The position numbers and the translations under genes are program-made. Below the pieces are notes generated by a model. That model did no database searches and was not told the DNA's origin. It was given only the letters and a program-made list of their open reading frames with translations. A stretch of 64,000 nucleotides of DNA from Akkermansiaceae bacterium (GTDB taxonomy: Bacteria; Verrucomicrobiota; Verrucomicrobiia; Verrucomicrobiales; Akkermansiaceae): the NCBI GenBank assembly GCA_025457665.1, contig JALOTY010000013.1:1-64000 (forward strand). The letters run 5' to 3'. This document shows, piece after piece, positions 54,103-63,710 of the stretch (positions are counted from its first letter, which is position 1; every line of letters begins with the position of its first letter).

Positions 54103-55686
54103 ATGGTGAGCACAGTCGATCAAGAAACCACGGAGTCCGCGCAAGAGTTCTTCGACGTCGTGGTCCTCGGCGGTGCCTTTTCAGGGGCTGCCCTCGCCAC
54201 CCTGCTGAAGAGAGAGCGTCCGGAAGCGCGAGTCCTGATCCTGGAGAAATCCACGGTCTTCGATCGCAAGATCGGCGAATCCACCTCGGAGGTCGCCGGC
54301 TGTTTCCTCACCCGGGTCCTCGGGCTTTCCCACTACCTCGCGGCGGATCACTTTCAGAAACACGGCCTGCGGATGTGGTTCACCACGCCGGAAAACAAGG
54401 ATGCCGACCGCTGCTCGGAGATCGGTCCCTTTTCCCAAGCGCGTTTCCCCACCTATCAGCTCGACCGCTCGAAGCTCGACCAGAAGATCCTCGATCAGGC
54501 CACCTCGCTCGGCTGCGAACTGGTTCGCCCGGCCACGGTGAAATCCATGGAACTCGCCGGGAAAGGGAAAAACCTCGTGACCTATAAGGCCGATGGCCAG
54601 ACCCGGACCATCCGCGCCGCTTGGGTGATCGATGCCTCCGGCAAAGCCGCCCTCATCGCCCGCCAGCGAGGCACGCTGAAGTCGCTCGATGCCCACCCGG
54701 TGCACTCCATGTGGGTCCGTTTCCGCAATGCCCGCGATCTCGATTGCCCCACGAGCCGGCTCGATACCCCGAACATGCAACCCCCGCCGGTGGTCTCGCG
54801 CTCGTCCGCCACGAATCACCTCATGGGTCGCGGCTGGTGGTCGTGGATCATCCCGCTTTCCAATGGCGAATTCTCCGCCGGAGTCACCTGGGACGAGCGC
54901 CTCTGCACTCCGCCCTCCGAGGGACCCATCGGCGAACGGGTGAAATCCCACCTCCTCACCCACCCCATCGGGAAAATCATGTTTGCCGATGCCGAACCGG
55001 TGGAAAATGACGCCCGCATCTACAAGCATCTTCCCTACTACTCCAGTGAGGTCTGCGGGGATGGCTGGATCGCCGTGGGCGACGCCGCCGGTTTCATGGA
55101 CCCTCTTTACTCCCAGGGGCTCGACTATTGCTCTTATGGGATCTGTGCCGCCCTTTCCATCCTCCGCAAGGACGCCATGGGCTCCTGCGTCCATGAGGCT
55201 CTGGCGATGCACAATGAATCCTTCTCCCAGTCCTACCACCGCTGGTTCAATGCCCTCTACAAAAACAAATACCAGTACCTCGGCGATGCCCGCCTGATGC
55301 GCGCCGCCTTCCTCCTGGACATCAGCACCTATTTTGTGGGGCCCGTGCAGTTGGTGTATCGCAACACGATGGTGGAATTCGCCAAAATGCCCTACAACGG
55401 CCCCATCGGCGCCGCCTTCGCCCACTTCATGTCATTCTACAACCAGCGGCTCGAGAAGATCGCCCGCAAACGCCTCCAGTCCGGCACTTACGGGAAGGAA
55501 AATCTCGGCCGCCGCTATTTCGTCCGTGTCCCTTTCAATGCCAGCGTCGGTGCCCTGCGCCATCTGACCCGCGGGGTCGCCGTCTGGCTCAGCCTGGAAT
55601 TGGAGTCCCTCCTCCAGCGCCCCGCGCCGCCTTTGCCCGCCCCGGGAACCGATCCTGCCACGGAAACCCGACAGGCGATGGCCTGA
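54103..55686 (+). CDS. flavin-dependent halogenase-like oxidoreductase
   Basis: A 527-residue FAD enzyme. The dinucleotide fold begins at VVLGGAFSGAALA (about 21-33), a GEST motif follows at 58-61, a lysine in QKHGLRMWF (K86) matches the region of the key halogenase lysine, and the hallmark WxWxIP appears as W246-S-W248-I-I-P251; the later GDAAGFMDPLYSQG binds FAD. These are the marks of flavin-dependent halogenases and their relatives, though non-halogenating members exist. ATG 54103 is chosen. It follows trpC by 68 bases on the same strand, which may or may not be meaningful for a tryptophan-related substrate. Confidence 0.78.
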   Translation: MVSTVDQETTESAQEFFDVVVLGGAFSGAALATLLKRERPEARVLILEKSTVFDRKIGESTSEVAGCFLTRVLGLSHYLAADHFQKHGLRMWFTTPENKDADRCSEIGPFSQARFPTYQLDRSKLDQKILDQATSLGCELVRPATVKSMELAGKGKNLVTYKADGQTRTIRAAWVIDASGKAALIARQRGTLKSLDAHPVHSMWVRFRNARDLDCPTSRLDTPNMQPPPVVSRSSATNHLMGRGWWSWIIPLSNGEFSAGVTWDERLCTPPSEGPIGERVKSHLLTHPIGKIMFADAEPVENDARIYKHLPYYSSEVCGDGWIAVGDAAGFMDPLYSQGLDYCSYGICAALSILRKDAMGSCVHEALAMHNESFSQSYHRWFNALYKNKYQYLGDARLMRAAFLLDISTYFVGPVQLVYRNTMVEFAKMPYNGPIGAAFAHFMSFYNQRLEKIARKRLQSGTYGKENLGRRYFVRVPFNASVGALRHLTRGVAVWLSLELESLLQRPAPPLPAPGTDPATETRQAMA

Positions 55687-55811
55687 AGCTTCAGGAAATC
55701 GGGGCAAGGCAGGACCTTGAAATCGATCGATTTTTCGATTGTCAGAAGCCCCCATTCCCCCTAAATCCCCGGCCCCGACCGCAGCACGCTCCGGTTGGCC
55801 ACCCGGATCAT

Positions 55812-55886
<75 letters not shown>

Positions 55887-55939
55887 TCCGGATTTCCCTT
55901 CCTCCTTCCGGGGTTGCCCTCCGCAAGAAGGCTGCTTGA

Positions 55940-57025
55940 ATGAAGGGGATGAGCCCAGCGCACCGCGAATTTCTCTTCCACCTTCTGGATACCCCCAGCC
56001 CCACCGGCAGGGAAATGCCCGGCCAGCGCGTGTGGGCCGATTTCCTCCGCCCTCTTGCCGATGCCGTCACATGCGATGCCTACGGCTCCACCTGGGCCAC
56101 CCTCAAGGGCAAGACCGAGCGCACCATCATGCTCGCCGCCCATGCCGATGAGATCGGCTGGATGATCAAGCACATCCAAAATGACGGCTTTCTCCGCATC
56201 GAACGCGTCGGCGGGTCCGATCACGCCACCGCCCGCGGCCGCCGGCTCCGCATCCTCGGGGACAAAGGCGAAGTCACCGGCATCATCGGCAATACCGCCA
56301 TCCACCTCAGGCGTGACGATCTCGGCAGCGAAAAAGCCCCTCAGGTCCACGAACTCTGGGTCGATGTCGGCGCCTCGAACGCCAAGGAGGTCGCCGCCCT
56401 CGGCATCCGCGTCGGCCACTTCGCGGTTTATGCCGATGGCCCCACCGAACTCGCCCACCAACGCTTGGTCTCCCGCGCCTTGGACAACCGCATCGGCTCC
56501 TACATCATCGCCCGCGTCCTCGAAAATCTCGCGAAATCCCGGACCAAGCCCGCCTTCACCCTCATCTGCCTCAACACGATCCAGGAGGAAATCGGCGGTC
56601 ACGGCGCGGTCATGGCATCGTACTCTCTGAAGCCGGACCTTTGCGTTTGCCTCGATGTCACCCATGCCACCGATACCCCGGGGCTCGATGTCACCAAGGT
56701 CGGCAAAGTCACCCTCGGCGGCGGACCCTCGATCACCCATGGCACCGCCAACCACCCGCTGGTGGTTGATCGACTCATGTCCACGGCGAAGAAGTCCGCC
56801 ATTCCGATCCAGCACGAAGCCAGCAGCCGCTTCACCGGGACGGATACCGACAAGATTTTCCACCAGCGCGGCGGCATCCCCAGCGCCCTCGTTTCCCTGC
56901 CCCTGCGCTGCATGCACTCGGTCGTGGAAACCGCCCACCTCGGGGATATCGATCACACCATCCGGCTTCTGACCGACTTCGTTCTGGGCCTCAAAGCCAA
57001 AGACCATTTCCATCAAAGCCTGTGA
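55940..57025 (+). CDS. M42-family aminopeptidase
   Basis: A 361-residue metallopeptidase of the M42 family (glutamyl or deblocking aminopeptidase). Zinc and catalytic motifs are seen as AAHADEIGWM, the SRALDNRIGSY aspartate motif, the general-base and ligand pair QEEIGGHGA, CLDVTHATDTP, and a late CMHSVVETAHLGDID. The length and motif spacing are normal. It is expected to act in the cytoplasm on peptides. It is followed directly by a gene of unknown function with overlapping stop and start. Confidence 0.92.
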   Translation: MKGMSPAHREFLFHLLDTPSPTGREMPGQRVWADFLRPLADAVTCDAYGSTWATLKGKTERTIMLAAHADEIGWMIKHIQNDGFLRIERVGGSDHATARGRRLRILGDKGEVTGIIGNTAIHLRRDDLGSEKAPQVHELWVDVGASNAKEVAALGIRVGHFAVYADGPTELAHQRLVSRALDNRIGSYIIARVLENLAKSRTKPAFTLICLNTIQEEIGGHGAVMASYSLKPDLCVCLDVTHATDTPGLDVTKVGKVTLGGGPSITHGTANHPLVVDRLMSTAKKSAIPIQHEASSRFTGTDTDKIFHQRGGIPSALVSLPLRCMHSVVETAHLGDIDHTIRLLTDFVLGLKAKDHFHQSL

Positions 57026-58974
57026 TCCGCGCCATCGCTTCCAGCCTGCTCGCGTTCTGCCTCTTCGCTGCGGCGGCCGATCCTCCGCCTCCTTCCGCCG
57101 CCGCGCTCTCCTACCTCGAGTCGCTGCGCAAACTTTCCTCAGAGGCCCCGCCGGACCCGGAGGAAATCACCGCCATCCACCCCGGTGTCACCCGCGAGAA
57201 GCTCGATGAAATCCGCCGCATCCTCGGCTCCCTCATCGCCAGCCTCCAAAGTGACGGGACCCTCAAGGTGGCCGAAGAGAAAACCGATGGCCCGCTGGCC
57301 GCCGTGATCGTTTGTGATGTTCCTCAGCTCGACCCCACCTGCGCCCGGGTCCACGCCATCACCCTGATCCTCCAGGAGGACACGTGGCAGCCCGCACCCG
57401 TTCCCGCCTCTTTCGAAAACCTGGGGATCGACTACAGCCCCACGCCAGCCGCTGCGGCCAAGCGCCTGGAAAGCTGGTTGTCCGACCGCGTTCCGCACCA
57501 CCGCAAAAAACTCCAGAGCGAAATCACCGCCAGCACCCGCAAACGCCTGCTCGCCGCCCTGCCTGACTCCCTGCCCGCGGAAAGCCTCCCCCAGCCCTGG
57601 CTGGATGCCTTTCTCAAGGCCGCGGAAGACCGCGACCTCGCCGGAGTCATGGCCACCCTTGGCGGGCTCGAAAAAGAAGCTCCCCACGGCTGGCTGGAAA
57701 ACATGCCCCGCATCCGGAAAGTCCTCGACTCCACTCCCGCCGCAACCCCCTACGAGGACCCGCCGGACTTCGCCACCTGGACGACGATCGCCGCCGCTCC
57801 CGGCCCTCGCAAAACCCTCGAATGGACCATCGAGGGAAACACCGCCACCACCCGGCTTTTCGAACTTTACCTGCCCCTCTGCCGTCGGCTCAACCCGGAC
57901 GAGGCTCCGCCGGTCTATTTCTCCACCTACAAGCTGGAAAAAGCCGATTACTGGCGGGTGCTTCTCGATGATTCCGGCGAAATCCCCGTGCCCCCAGTCC
58001 TCGAACCCGCCGGCACGGACGATGCCGATCGCTTTCTCCGCGCCCTGGCTGCCGATCACGCCATGCCCCCGGCCCATTCCCCTGCGGAACTGGCGGCCAT
58101 CGTCACCCGCTCTCTCAGCCTCGACCACCCCGGCCCCTTGCTCGCCTGCATCGCCTCACGCCCGGAAATCCGCCCGTCCACCTGGAGCCGCCTGCTCCGT
58201 TTGTGGGCCAGAACCCTCGAAGTCGGCCGACCGCCCCTCGTCCTCGATATCCACACCAACGGCCCCGCCGCCACCGTGGCTTGGTGCGTTCCCGAAGCCC
58301 AGTTTCCCCTCATCCCGAAAGGCCAGATTTCCTTCCTCCGCTTCGTCGAATCCAGCGGCACCTGGTCGCTCGACCCCACCCGCCCTACCGAGGCCCCCAC
58401 ACGCGGCAAGGCCCTCGCATGGGGCGAGTCGTGCCAGGACATGTCCACGCCCGAGTGGTTCAGGCATCTCGGTCTTGATACCACCCTCGCCGGGCTCCCT
58501 GCCGGGGACGCTCCCCCGGAAGAAGAAGCACAAAAGGTCATCACCGCCTGGGCCACCGCCGTCACGGCCGATGACCTGGCCGGCATCCTCCAAAACTCCG
58601 TGGTCTTCGATGACCCCAAAGGCATCGAACGCATCGCCGGCGTCATCGCCGGTGAGCTGCCCTCCACCCGCGGGCTGGAAATCATCGGCATCCACCGCCA
58701 CGAACGTTGGGCCGCCGCCACCGTCCGCTACCCGGGAAATCCCGGCGATTCCTCGGATTACCTCCTCCTTCCCATCGTCAGCACCCCCTCCGGCCCCAAG
58801 GTCCTCGCGGAAATCGTTCTTCTCGAACCCGACAGCCGCCCCCGCAAATACCTCAACGATCGCATCTGGGACCGTCTCGAATCCCGCCTCCCCGGCCCCG
58901 CCGTGGATGAACTTCGCACCCTGCTCGATGCCCATAGCGCCCTCGCCGAGAAGCATCGCGGAGAAAAGGACTGA
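57022..58974 (+). CDS. exported protein, unknown
   Basis: A 650-residue protein starting at GTG 57022, overlapping the upstream TGA by three bases. A signal peptide (about 1-20, IRAIASSLLAFCLFAAAA) precedes a Pro-rich linker and a long region rich in Pro, Ala, Leu and Glu without a domain I recognise. It belongs to the same transcript as the M42 peptidase and is followed 38 bases later by the MoxR gene. Confidence 0.62.
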   Translation: MIRAIASSLLAFCLFAAAADPPPPSAAALSYLESLRKLSSEAPPDPEEITAIHPGVTREKLDEIRRILGSLIASLQSDGTLKVAEEKTDGPLAAVIVCDVPQLDPTCARVHAITLILQEDTWQPAPVPASFENLGIDYSPTPAAAAKRLESWLSDRVPHHRKKLQSEITASTRKRLLAALPDSLPAESLPQPWLDAFLKAAEDRDLAGVMATLGGLEKEAPHGWLENMPRIRKVLDSTPAATPYEDPPDFATWTTIAAAPGPRKTLEWTIEGNTATTRLFELYLPLCRRLNPDEAPPVYFSTYKLEKADYWRVLLDDSGEIPVPPVLEPAGTDDADRFLRALAADHAMPPAHSPAELAAIVTRSLSLDHPGPLLACIASRPEIRPSTWSRLLRLWARTLEVGRPPLVLDIHTNGPAATVAWCVPEAQFPLIPKGQISFLRFVESSGTWSLDPTRPTEAPTRGKALAWGESCQDMSTPEWFRHLGLDTTLAGLPAGDAPPEEEAQKVITAWATAVTADDLAGILQNSVVFDDPKGIERIAGVIAGELPSTRGLEIIGIHRHERWAAATVRYPGNPGDSSDYLLLPIVSTPSGPKVLAEIVLLEPDSRPRKYLNDRIWDRLESRLPGPAVDELRTLLDAHSALAEKHRGEKD

Positions 58975-59012
58975 TTTCCCCACGCCAAAAACAAACCCAC
59001 CCACCCTCCCGC

Positions 59013-59954
59013 ATGCCCGCCAGCGCCCACCTCACCGCCACCCGCATCGAGCAAGCGATTCTCCAAGTCGTGCTTGGGCAGGACGATGCCATCCGCCGCA
59101 TTCTCGCCTGCTTCGCCGCCGGCGGCCATGCTCTGGTCGAGGACGTCCCTGGCACCGGCAAGACCACTCTCGCCAAAGCCATCGCCCGCTCGATTTCCGG
59201 AGCGGACTTCAAACGCGTCCAATTCACCCCCGACCTCCTCCCCACCGACATCCTCGGCGTCTCCATCCTCGACCCCGCCCGCCAGGAATTCCGCTTCCGC
59301 CCGGGCCCGGTTTTCACAGACATCCTGCTGGCCGATGAAATCAATCGCGCCTCCCCGCGCACCCAGTCCGCCCTCCTCGAAGCCATGGCCGAGCGCCAGG
59401 TGACCATCGATGGCGACCGTCACGACCTCGATGGCTTCTTTTTCGTCATTGCCACCCAGAATCCGGTCGAATTCCGCGGCACCTACCCGCTGCCGGAAGC
59501 GCAAATGGACCGTTTCACCCTCCGCTCCCGCCTCGGCTACGTCCAGCCCGAGCAGGAGGCGGCGATTCTCGCAGGGCAAATCGAGCAACACCCCGTGGAC
59601 CACCTCGAACCCGTCGCCACCCGCGCCGAAGTCATGGCCCTGCTCGATGCCGTGCGCCAGGTCCGCGTCAGCGATGCCATCCGCGACTACATCGTCGCCA
59701 TCGTCGGTGCCACCCGCCATCGCGAACAGGTCCAGCTCGCCGCCAGCCCCCGGGCGTCCCTCGCCCTCATGCGCACCGCCCAAGCCATGTCGCTCTTCGA
59801 AGACCGCGACTTCGTCATCCCGGAAACCATCCAGCACCTCGCGGCCGATGTCATCGCCCACCGCCTGGTCGTCGAACCCGAAGCCCGCCTCTGCGGGACC
59901 GATGCCCGCGCCATCGTCGCCTCCATCCTCGAGTCCACCCCCTCGCCGGATTGA
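59013..59954 (+). CDS. MoxR-family AAA ATPase
   Basis: A 313-residue AAA+ ATPase of the MoxR family. Walker A (VPGTGKTTLAKAI, residues 45-57), Walker B (ILLADEINRA), the sensor NPVEFRGTYPLPEAQMDRF and the arginine finger region are intact. MoxR proteins work with a VWA partner to assemble protein complexes; no VWA or DUF58 gene follows here, so it is an orphan or works with a distant partner. Confidence 0.9.
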   Translation: MPASAHLTATRIEQAILQVVLGQDDAIRRILACFAAGGHALVEDVPGTGKTTLAKAIARSISGADFKRVQFTPDLLPTDILGVSILDPARQEFRFRPGPVFTDILLADEINRASPRTQSALLEAMAERQVTIDGDRHDLDGFFFVIATQNPVEFRGTYPLPEAQMDRFTLRSRLGYVQPEQEAAILAGQIEQHPVDHLEPVATRAEVMALLDAVRQVRVSDAIRDYIVAIVGATRHREQVQLAASPRASLALMRTAQAMSLFEDRDFVIPETIQHLAADVIAHRLVVEPEARLCGTDARAIVASILESTPSPD

Positions 59955-60049
59955 TCCCCGAAATGCCCCGATTTTCGGGTCGGCTGGACGATTTTGCCGA
60001 AATATTTGCTTAGAACATCATCTTATTCAGCATTTGTAGTCATTTTCTA

Positions 60050-60063
60050 AAACAAAATTGTTT
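60050..60063. promoter_or_regulatory. AT-rich upstream region with a small palindrome
   Basis: The stretch before the divergent sigma gene is markedly AT-rich against its GC-rich surroundings and includes AAACAA and TTGTTT separated by two bases. It may be a promoter element or operator; no exact -35/-10 pair could be fixed. Confidence 0.35.
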
Positions 60064-60087
60064 GCATTGTAAAAATTTCAACCTAGC

Positions 60088-61032
60088 ATGGCGGTGCTGT
60101 CCCACCCCATGTCCCCTGCTGTAAATCCCGAACAGCTGGAGCGTTGTTGGCAAGCCTGCTGGACTCGTGCCCGCCGGCCTGTCGAAGGAGTCCTGATCAG
60201 TGAAGACGAGGCATCGTCCATCGCTGAGAGGTCCATCCGCAACGTTTCGCTCGATTTCGATGACTTCCCCGGCGAAGCCGAATTCACGGCCCGTGCCCTC
60301 GAGGAAGCTTCCCGCGCGACCCGTGAACTCGTCGCCCAGAAAAGGCGTACGGTGTCCGACCCGCAGATTCATCACGATCCCGAAGACCATCGGTATGATC
60401 GGAATCTGGATCTGGACCGGCTGAAGAAGCACGACGACGCCCGCGGTTTCCATGATCGCGAGTGGAATCATCTTCCGAGCCTGCTCCGCCCTCTGGCGCT
60501 GCACACCCTTTCCCGGAAAGGGATCACCGGCCCGGATGCCGAGGAAATCTTCAATGACACCCTCGTGGAGCTTTCCCGCCAGCGCGAAAACGGCCACGCC
60601 CCGATCCTGGATCCCACGGTTTTCGAGGAACTCATCCCCCTCCACACCCGCATCGTCGGCTTCCGCGCCATCGATTGGTTCCGCAAGCGCGGCACCCTGA
60701 AGAACAAGCCGAATTCCGGCGAGAGCTTCGACGCCCTCACCGGCGACCCCGACCACGCGATGCAGTTCGAGGACCACCACTCGGACCCGAACCAGACCAC
60801 CTTCGAAAGAATCTACACCGAATGCCGCGAAGCCCTCACGGCCCGGGAGTGGGAACTGATCTTCACCCTCTTCGTCGCCCAATCGGCCACCGTGCAGGAC
60901 CTCATTGCCGATGCCGCTTTCTGCAAGCGCCACGGCATCCGTTCCAGCGCCTCCGCGTCCACGAAACGCCGCGAACTCCAGGAGCAGGTTGATACCGCCC
61001 TTGGAAAAATTCGGAAAATTCTGATTAATTGA
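60088..61032 (+). CDS. divergent sigma-70-like factor with N-terminal extension
   Basis: A 314-residue protein. The middle (about 125-210) looks like sigma region 2, with GITGPDAEEIFNDTLVELSRQR in the position of the DAEDLVQ motif, and the C-terminal part (about 235-305) is helical with a region-4-like hinge. A 110-residue charged N-terminal extension has no recognised match. The downstream membrane protein has the layout of an anti-sigma factor, which supports the call. ATG 60109 is an alternative start. Confidence 0.6.
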   Translation: MAVLSHPMSPAVNPEQLERCWQACWTRARRPVEGVLISEDEASSIAERSIRNVSLDFDDFPGEAEFTARALEEASRATRELVAQKRRTVSDPQIHHDPEDHRYDRNLDLDRLKKHDDARGFHDREWNHLPSLLRPLALHTLSRKGITGPDAEEIFNDTLVELSRQRENGHAPILDPTVFEELIPLHTRIVGFRAIDWFRKRGTLKNKPNSGESFDALTGDPDHAMQFEDHHSDPNQTTFERIYTECREALTAREWELIFTLFVAQSATVQDLIADAAFCKRHGIRSSASASTKRRELQEQVDTALGKIRKILIN

Positions 61033-61068
61033 AAATCATCCCAAACTTTCACGATAGGAGAACCAACC

Positions 61069-61650
61069 ATGGATCTGAACATTCCTCCCCACTTGGCATC
61101 CACGGCCTCTATGATGTCTCGAAGTCTTAGGCTTCGCGACGACGAGTCCGCCCCGTCCATCCCTGCCGATCTGCTCGACGCCCTGACTTCGCGCTTCAAC
61201 CGCGTCGCACGTCCTGCCGAGGCTCGCCGCAGCGGATTCTGGGCCCGCCGTTTCCAAGGATTCCTCGCCTCGCCCGCCTTTGCCGGAGTCACCGCCTGCC
61301 TTCTCCTCGTCGGCATCGCGATTCCCACTCTGCGCCCCGAAGCAGGCCACAAGGAAACCTTCCGCGGCAGTCCGAGCGCTCAGGTGGACACCTTGCCCAT
61401 CCTTCTCGTCGGCAGCCCATCGGACTTTTCGTCCCGCATCGCCCAGGCTGGAGACATCGAGCTTTCCTCCATCCACATGGTCGCCGAGACGGACACCTAC
61501 AGCTTCCCCGGCACGAAGATCGTCGTGAATTTCCACAATGGCACCATCGTGGCAGTGGATTCGGAAGAGCGCGTGGTTCACTCCCTGCCGCTTCCTGCCG
61601 ACCTTGGTGAACTGTCCTTCGCGATCGGCGAAGCGGTGAGCCGACTGTGA
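61069..61650 (+). CDS. membrane protein, probable anti-sigma partner
   Basis: A 193-residue protein preceded by ATAGGAGAA, a good ribosome binding site. It has a cytoplasmic N-terminal part (about 1-65), one membrane helix (about 66-88, FAGVTACLLLVGIAIPTL) and a periplasmic domain (about 90-193) of beta character (TYSFPGTKIVVNFHNG). It lies 36 bases after the divergent sigma gene. No zinc anti-sigma motif is present, so the role rests on topology and gene order. Confidence 0.55.
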   Translation: MDLNIPPHLASTASMMSRSLRLRDDESAPSIPADLLDALTSRFNRVARPAEARRSGFWARRFQGFLASPAFAGVTACLLLVGIAIPTLRPEAGHKETFRGSPSAQVDTLPILLVGSPSDFSSRIAQAGDIELSSIHMVAETDTYSFPGTKIVVNFHNGTIVAVDSEERVVHSLPLPADLGELSFAIGEAVSRL

Positions 61651-61688
61651 TTTGCGGAGAGATTTGCCACCGGAATGGTGGAAAGATT

Positions 61689-61720
61689 GGACGCCGGGCC
61701 CTCCCGGCGTCCATTTTTTT
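61689..61720 (+). terminator. rho-independent terminator
   Basis: A ten-base perfect stem (61689-61698 with 61703-61712) with a CCCT loop, followed by seven T residues at 61714-61720. It ends the sigma/membrane-protein unit just before the amidohydrolase gene, which starts at 61724. Confidence 0.93.
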
Positions 61721-61723
61721 GCC

Positions 61724-62587
61724 ATGCCACGCCTTGCCCTCCTCCAATCCCGCGGATTTGCCACCAAGGAAGAATCCCTGCTCCGCCACGAAGCGCTCAT
61801 TCGGCAAGCGGCGGCAGAGGGTGCCCAGATCATCGTCACTCAGGAGCTGTTCCTGACCCCCTACTTCTGCACCGTCCAGGACCCGGCGCTTTTTGATCTC
61901 GCCGACCGCATCCCCTGCCCGGCCAGCGAGCGGCTCGGACATCTGGCCGCCGAGCTGGGCGTGGTGATCATTTCCTCGTGGTTCGAACACCGCGGACCGG
62001 GTCTCTATCACAACACCGCCATCGTCCACGATGCCTGCGGAACCATGCTCGGCATTTACCGGAAGTCCCACATCCCTCAGGACCCGGCCTTCGAGGAGAA
62101 ATTCTATTTCACCCCCGGCGACACCGGTTGGCCGGTTTGGGATACCCGCTTCGGCCGCATCGGCGTGCTGATTTGCTGGGATCAGTGGTATCCCGAAGCC
62201 GCCCGCCTCATGGCCCTCGGCGGCGCGCAATTGCTCGTTTACCCCACCGCAATCGGCTGGCTGCCCGAGGAAAAGGAAGCTCTCGGAGAAGCCCAGCACT
62301 GCGCGTGGGAAACGGTGCAGCGCGGCCACGCCGTCGCCAATGGCTGCTTCCTCGCCGCCGTCAACCGCGTCGGCATCGAGGGCGACTCGGAATTCTGGGG
62401 CCGCTCCTTCATCGCCAACCCCTACGGCCAGCGGGTCGCCCTGGCATCCACGGATCAGGAGGAAATCCTCCTCCATGACATCGATTTCCAAGCCGTCGAA
62501 GACTTCCGCCGGATCTGGCCCTTTTTCCGGGATCGGAGGATCGATGCCTATCAAGACCTCACCGCCCGCTGGCGGACTCCGCATTGA
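61724..62587 (+). CDS. aguB: N-carbamoylputrescine amidase-type carbon-nitrogen hydrolase
   Basis: A 287-residue nitrilase-superfamily enzyme with the catalytic triad E41 (TQELF), K114 (RKSHIP) and C151 (ICWDQWYPEAAR). The YHNTAIV, FEEKFYFTPGDTG and NGCFLAAVNRVG segments match AguB, which converts N-carbamoylputrescine to putrescine, so it is likely part of the agmatine route to putrescine. The first ATG after the terminator, 61724, is the natural start. No agmatine deiminase gene lies in the window. Confidence 0.88.
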   Translation: MPRLALLQSRGFATKEESLLRHEALIRQAAAEGAQIIVTQELFLTPYFCTVQDPALFDLADRIPCPASERLGHLAAELGVVIISSWFEHRGPGLYHNTAIVHDACGTMLGIYRKSHIPQDPAFEEKFYFTPGDTGWPVWDTRFGRIGVLICWDQWYPEAARLMALGGAQLLVYPTAIGWLPEEKEALGEAQHCAWETVQRGHAVANGCFLAAVNRVGIEGDSEFWGRSFIANPYGQRVALASTDQEEILLHDIDFQAVEDFRRIWPFFRDRRIDAYQDLTARWRTPH

Positions 62588-62744
62588 GCTTCGAGGGAAT
62601 CATGGAAACATCGAAACACGGGAAAGCTCACGAGAAACAAAGCGTCGTTGCGACCCCCTCGACCACCCGCCGCTTGAACCGGGGTTTCACACGATCTCCT
62701 CAAACTTCGCTCCTTTCTCGTCACCTTGCCCCCCTCCAAATCGC

Positions 62745-63710
62745 TTGATCCTCAGCCTATCGAAACCCGTCCTCCTCCTGGTGCTGGCCAGTGCCCTATG
62801 GGGTCTCAGCTTTCCGGTGGTGAAGGCGCTGCATCTTGAGCAAAGCCTCCGCATTCCCGATGCGGGCACCACTTTTCTCGCCATCTGGATGCAGGTGGCG
62901 CGTTTCCTCGTGGCCGCCCTCATCCTCGCCCCCCTGATGTTAGGCCGCCCCCGGCCTACCGGAAACGAATGGCGCCAAGGCCTCGGACTGGCTCTCAGCG
63001 GCGGTCTCGGCATGGGCGTGCAGGCATGGGGGCTGGCCCATACGGAAGCCTCGACCTCGGCATTTCTGACCCAAGCCTACTGTGTTTTCCTTCCGCTCAT
63101 CGCCTGTTTCAAGTCCCGCAGCCGGCCCAGCCTGCGCATCATCGGAGCCACCACTCTCGTCCTCGTCGGCGGGGCCATCCTCGCCGGTCTCCGCCCCGAT
63201 GACCTCCGCCTCGGCATCGGAGAAAGCGCGACTCTTCTCGCCGCCCTCATCTTCACCTTCCAGATCCTCATCCTCGAAAACCCCCGCTACGCCGCGAACC
63301 GTGGCACCCCGGTCACCTTCCTGATGTTTCTGGGGATCGCCATCGGCTATCTCCCCTTTGCCTTTCTCTCCGCTCCCACGCCCGCCGCAGTTTGGACCGC
63401 GGGGGCATCGGTTCCGGCCGCCGCCTTCGTTCTCATCCTCGCGCTGTTTTGTTCAGTGCTGGCCTTCCTGCTGATGAATACCTGGCAAAAGGAGGTCAGC
63501 GCCACCGAGGCAGGTTTGATCTATACGATGGAGCCCATCTTCGCCGCGATCTACGCGCTCTTCCTCCCTGCCCTTTTCGCCGGACTTGCGGGCTTCCATT
63601 ACCCGAACGAAACTCTCACCCAAGCCATGATCCTCGGCGGCGGGCTGATCCTCGCGGCCAATCTCTGGATGCAATGGCCTGCCAAGACACGCAGACCTGC
63701 CCACCCATGA
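62745..63710 (+). CDS. DMT-superfamily (EamA) transporter
   Basis: A 321-residue inner-membrane protein with about ten hydrophobic segments in two EamA-like halves (start LLLVLASALWGLSFPVVKALH; second half begins near ATLLAALIFTFQIL). The start is TTG 62745, since no ATG is suitably placed ahead of the first membrane segment. Such exporters carry metabolites or amino acids; the substrate is unknown. Its stop overlaps the next ATG by four bases. Confidence 0.82.
   Translation: MILSLSKPVLLLVLASALWGLSFPVVKALHLEQSLRIPDAGTTFLAIWMQVARFLVAALILAPLMLGRPRPTGNEWRQGLGLALSGGLGMGVQAWGLAHTEASTSAFLTQAYCVFLPLIACFKSRSRPSLRIIGATTLVLVGGAILAGLRPDDLRLGIGESATLLAALIFTFQILILENPRYAANRGTPVTFLMFLGIAIGYLPFAFLSAPTPAAVWTAGASVPAAAFVLILALFCSVLAFLLMNTWQKEVSATEAGLIYTMEPIFAAIYALFLPALFAGLAGFHYPNETLTQAMILGGGLILAANLWMQWPAKTRRPAHP

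Noticed and set aside
54181..55425. 414-residue open frame opposite the halogenase-like gene
   Set aside because: It is a shadow of a gene with several recognisable FAD and halogenase motifs.
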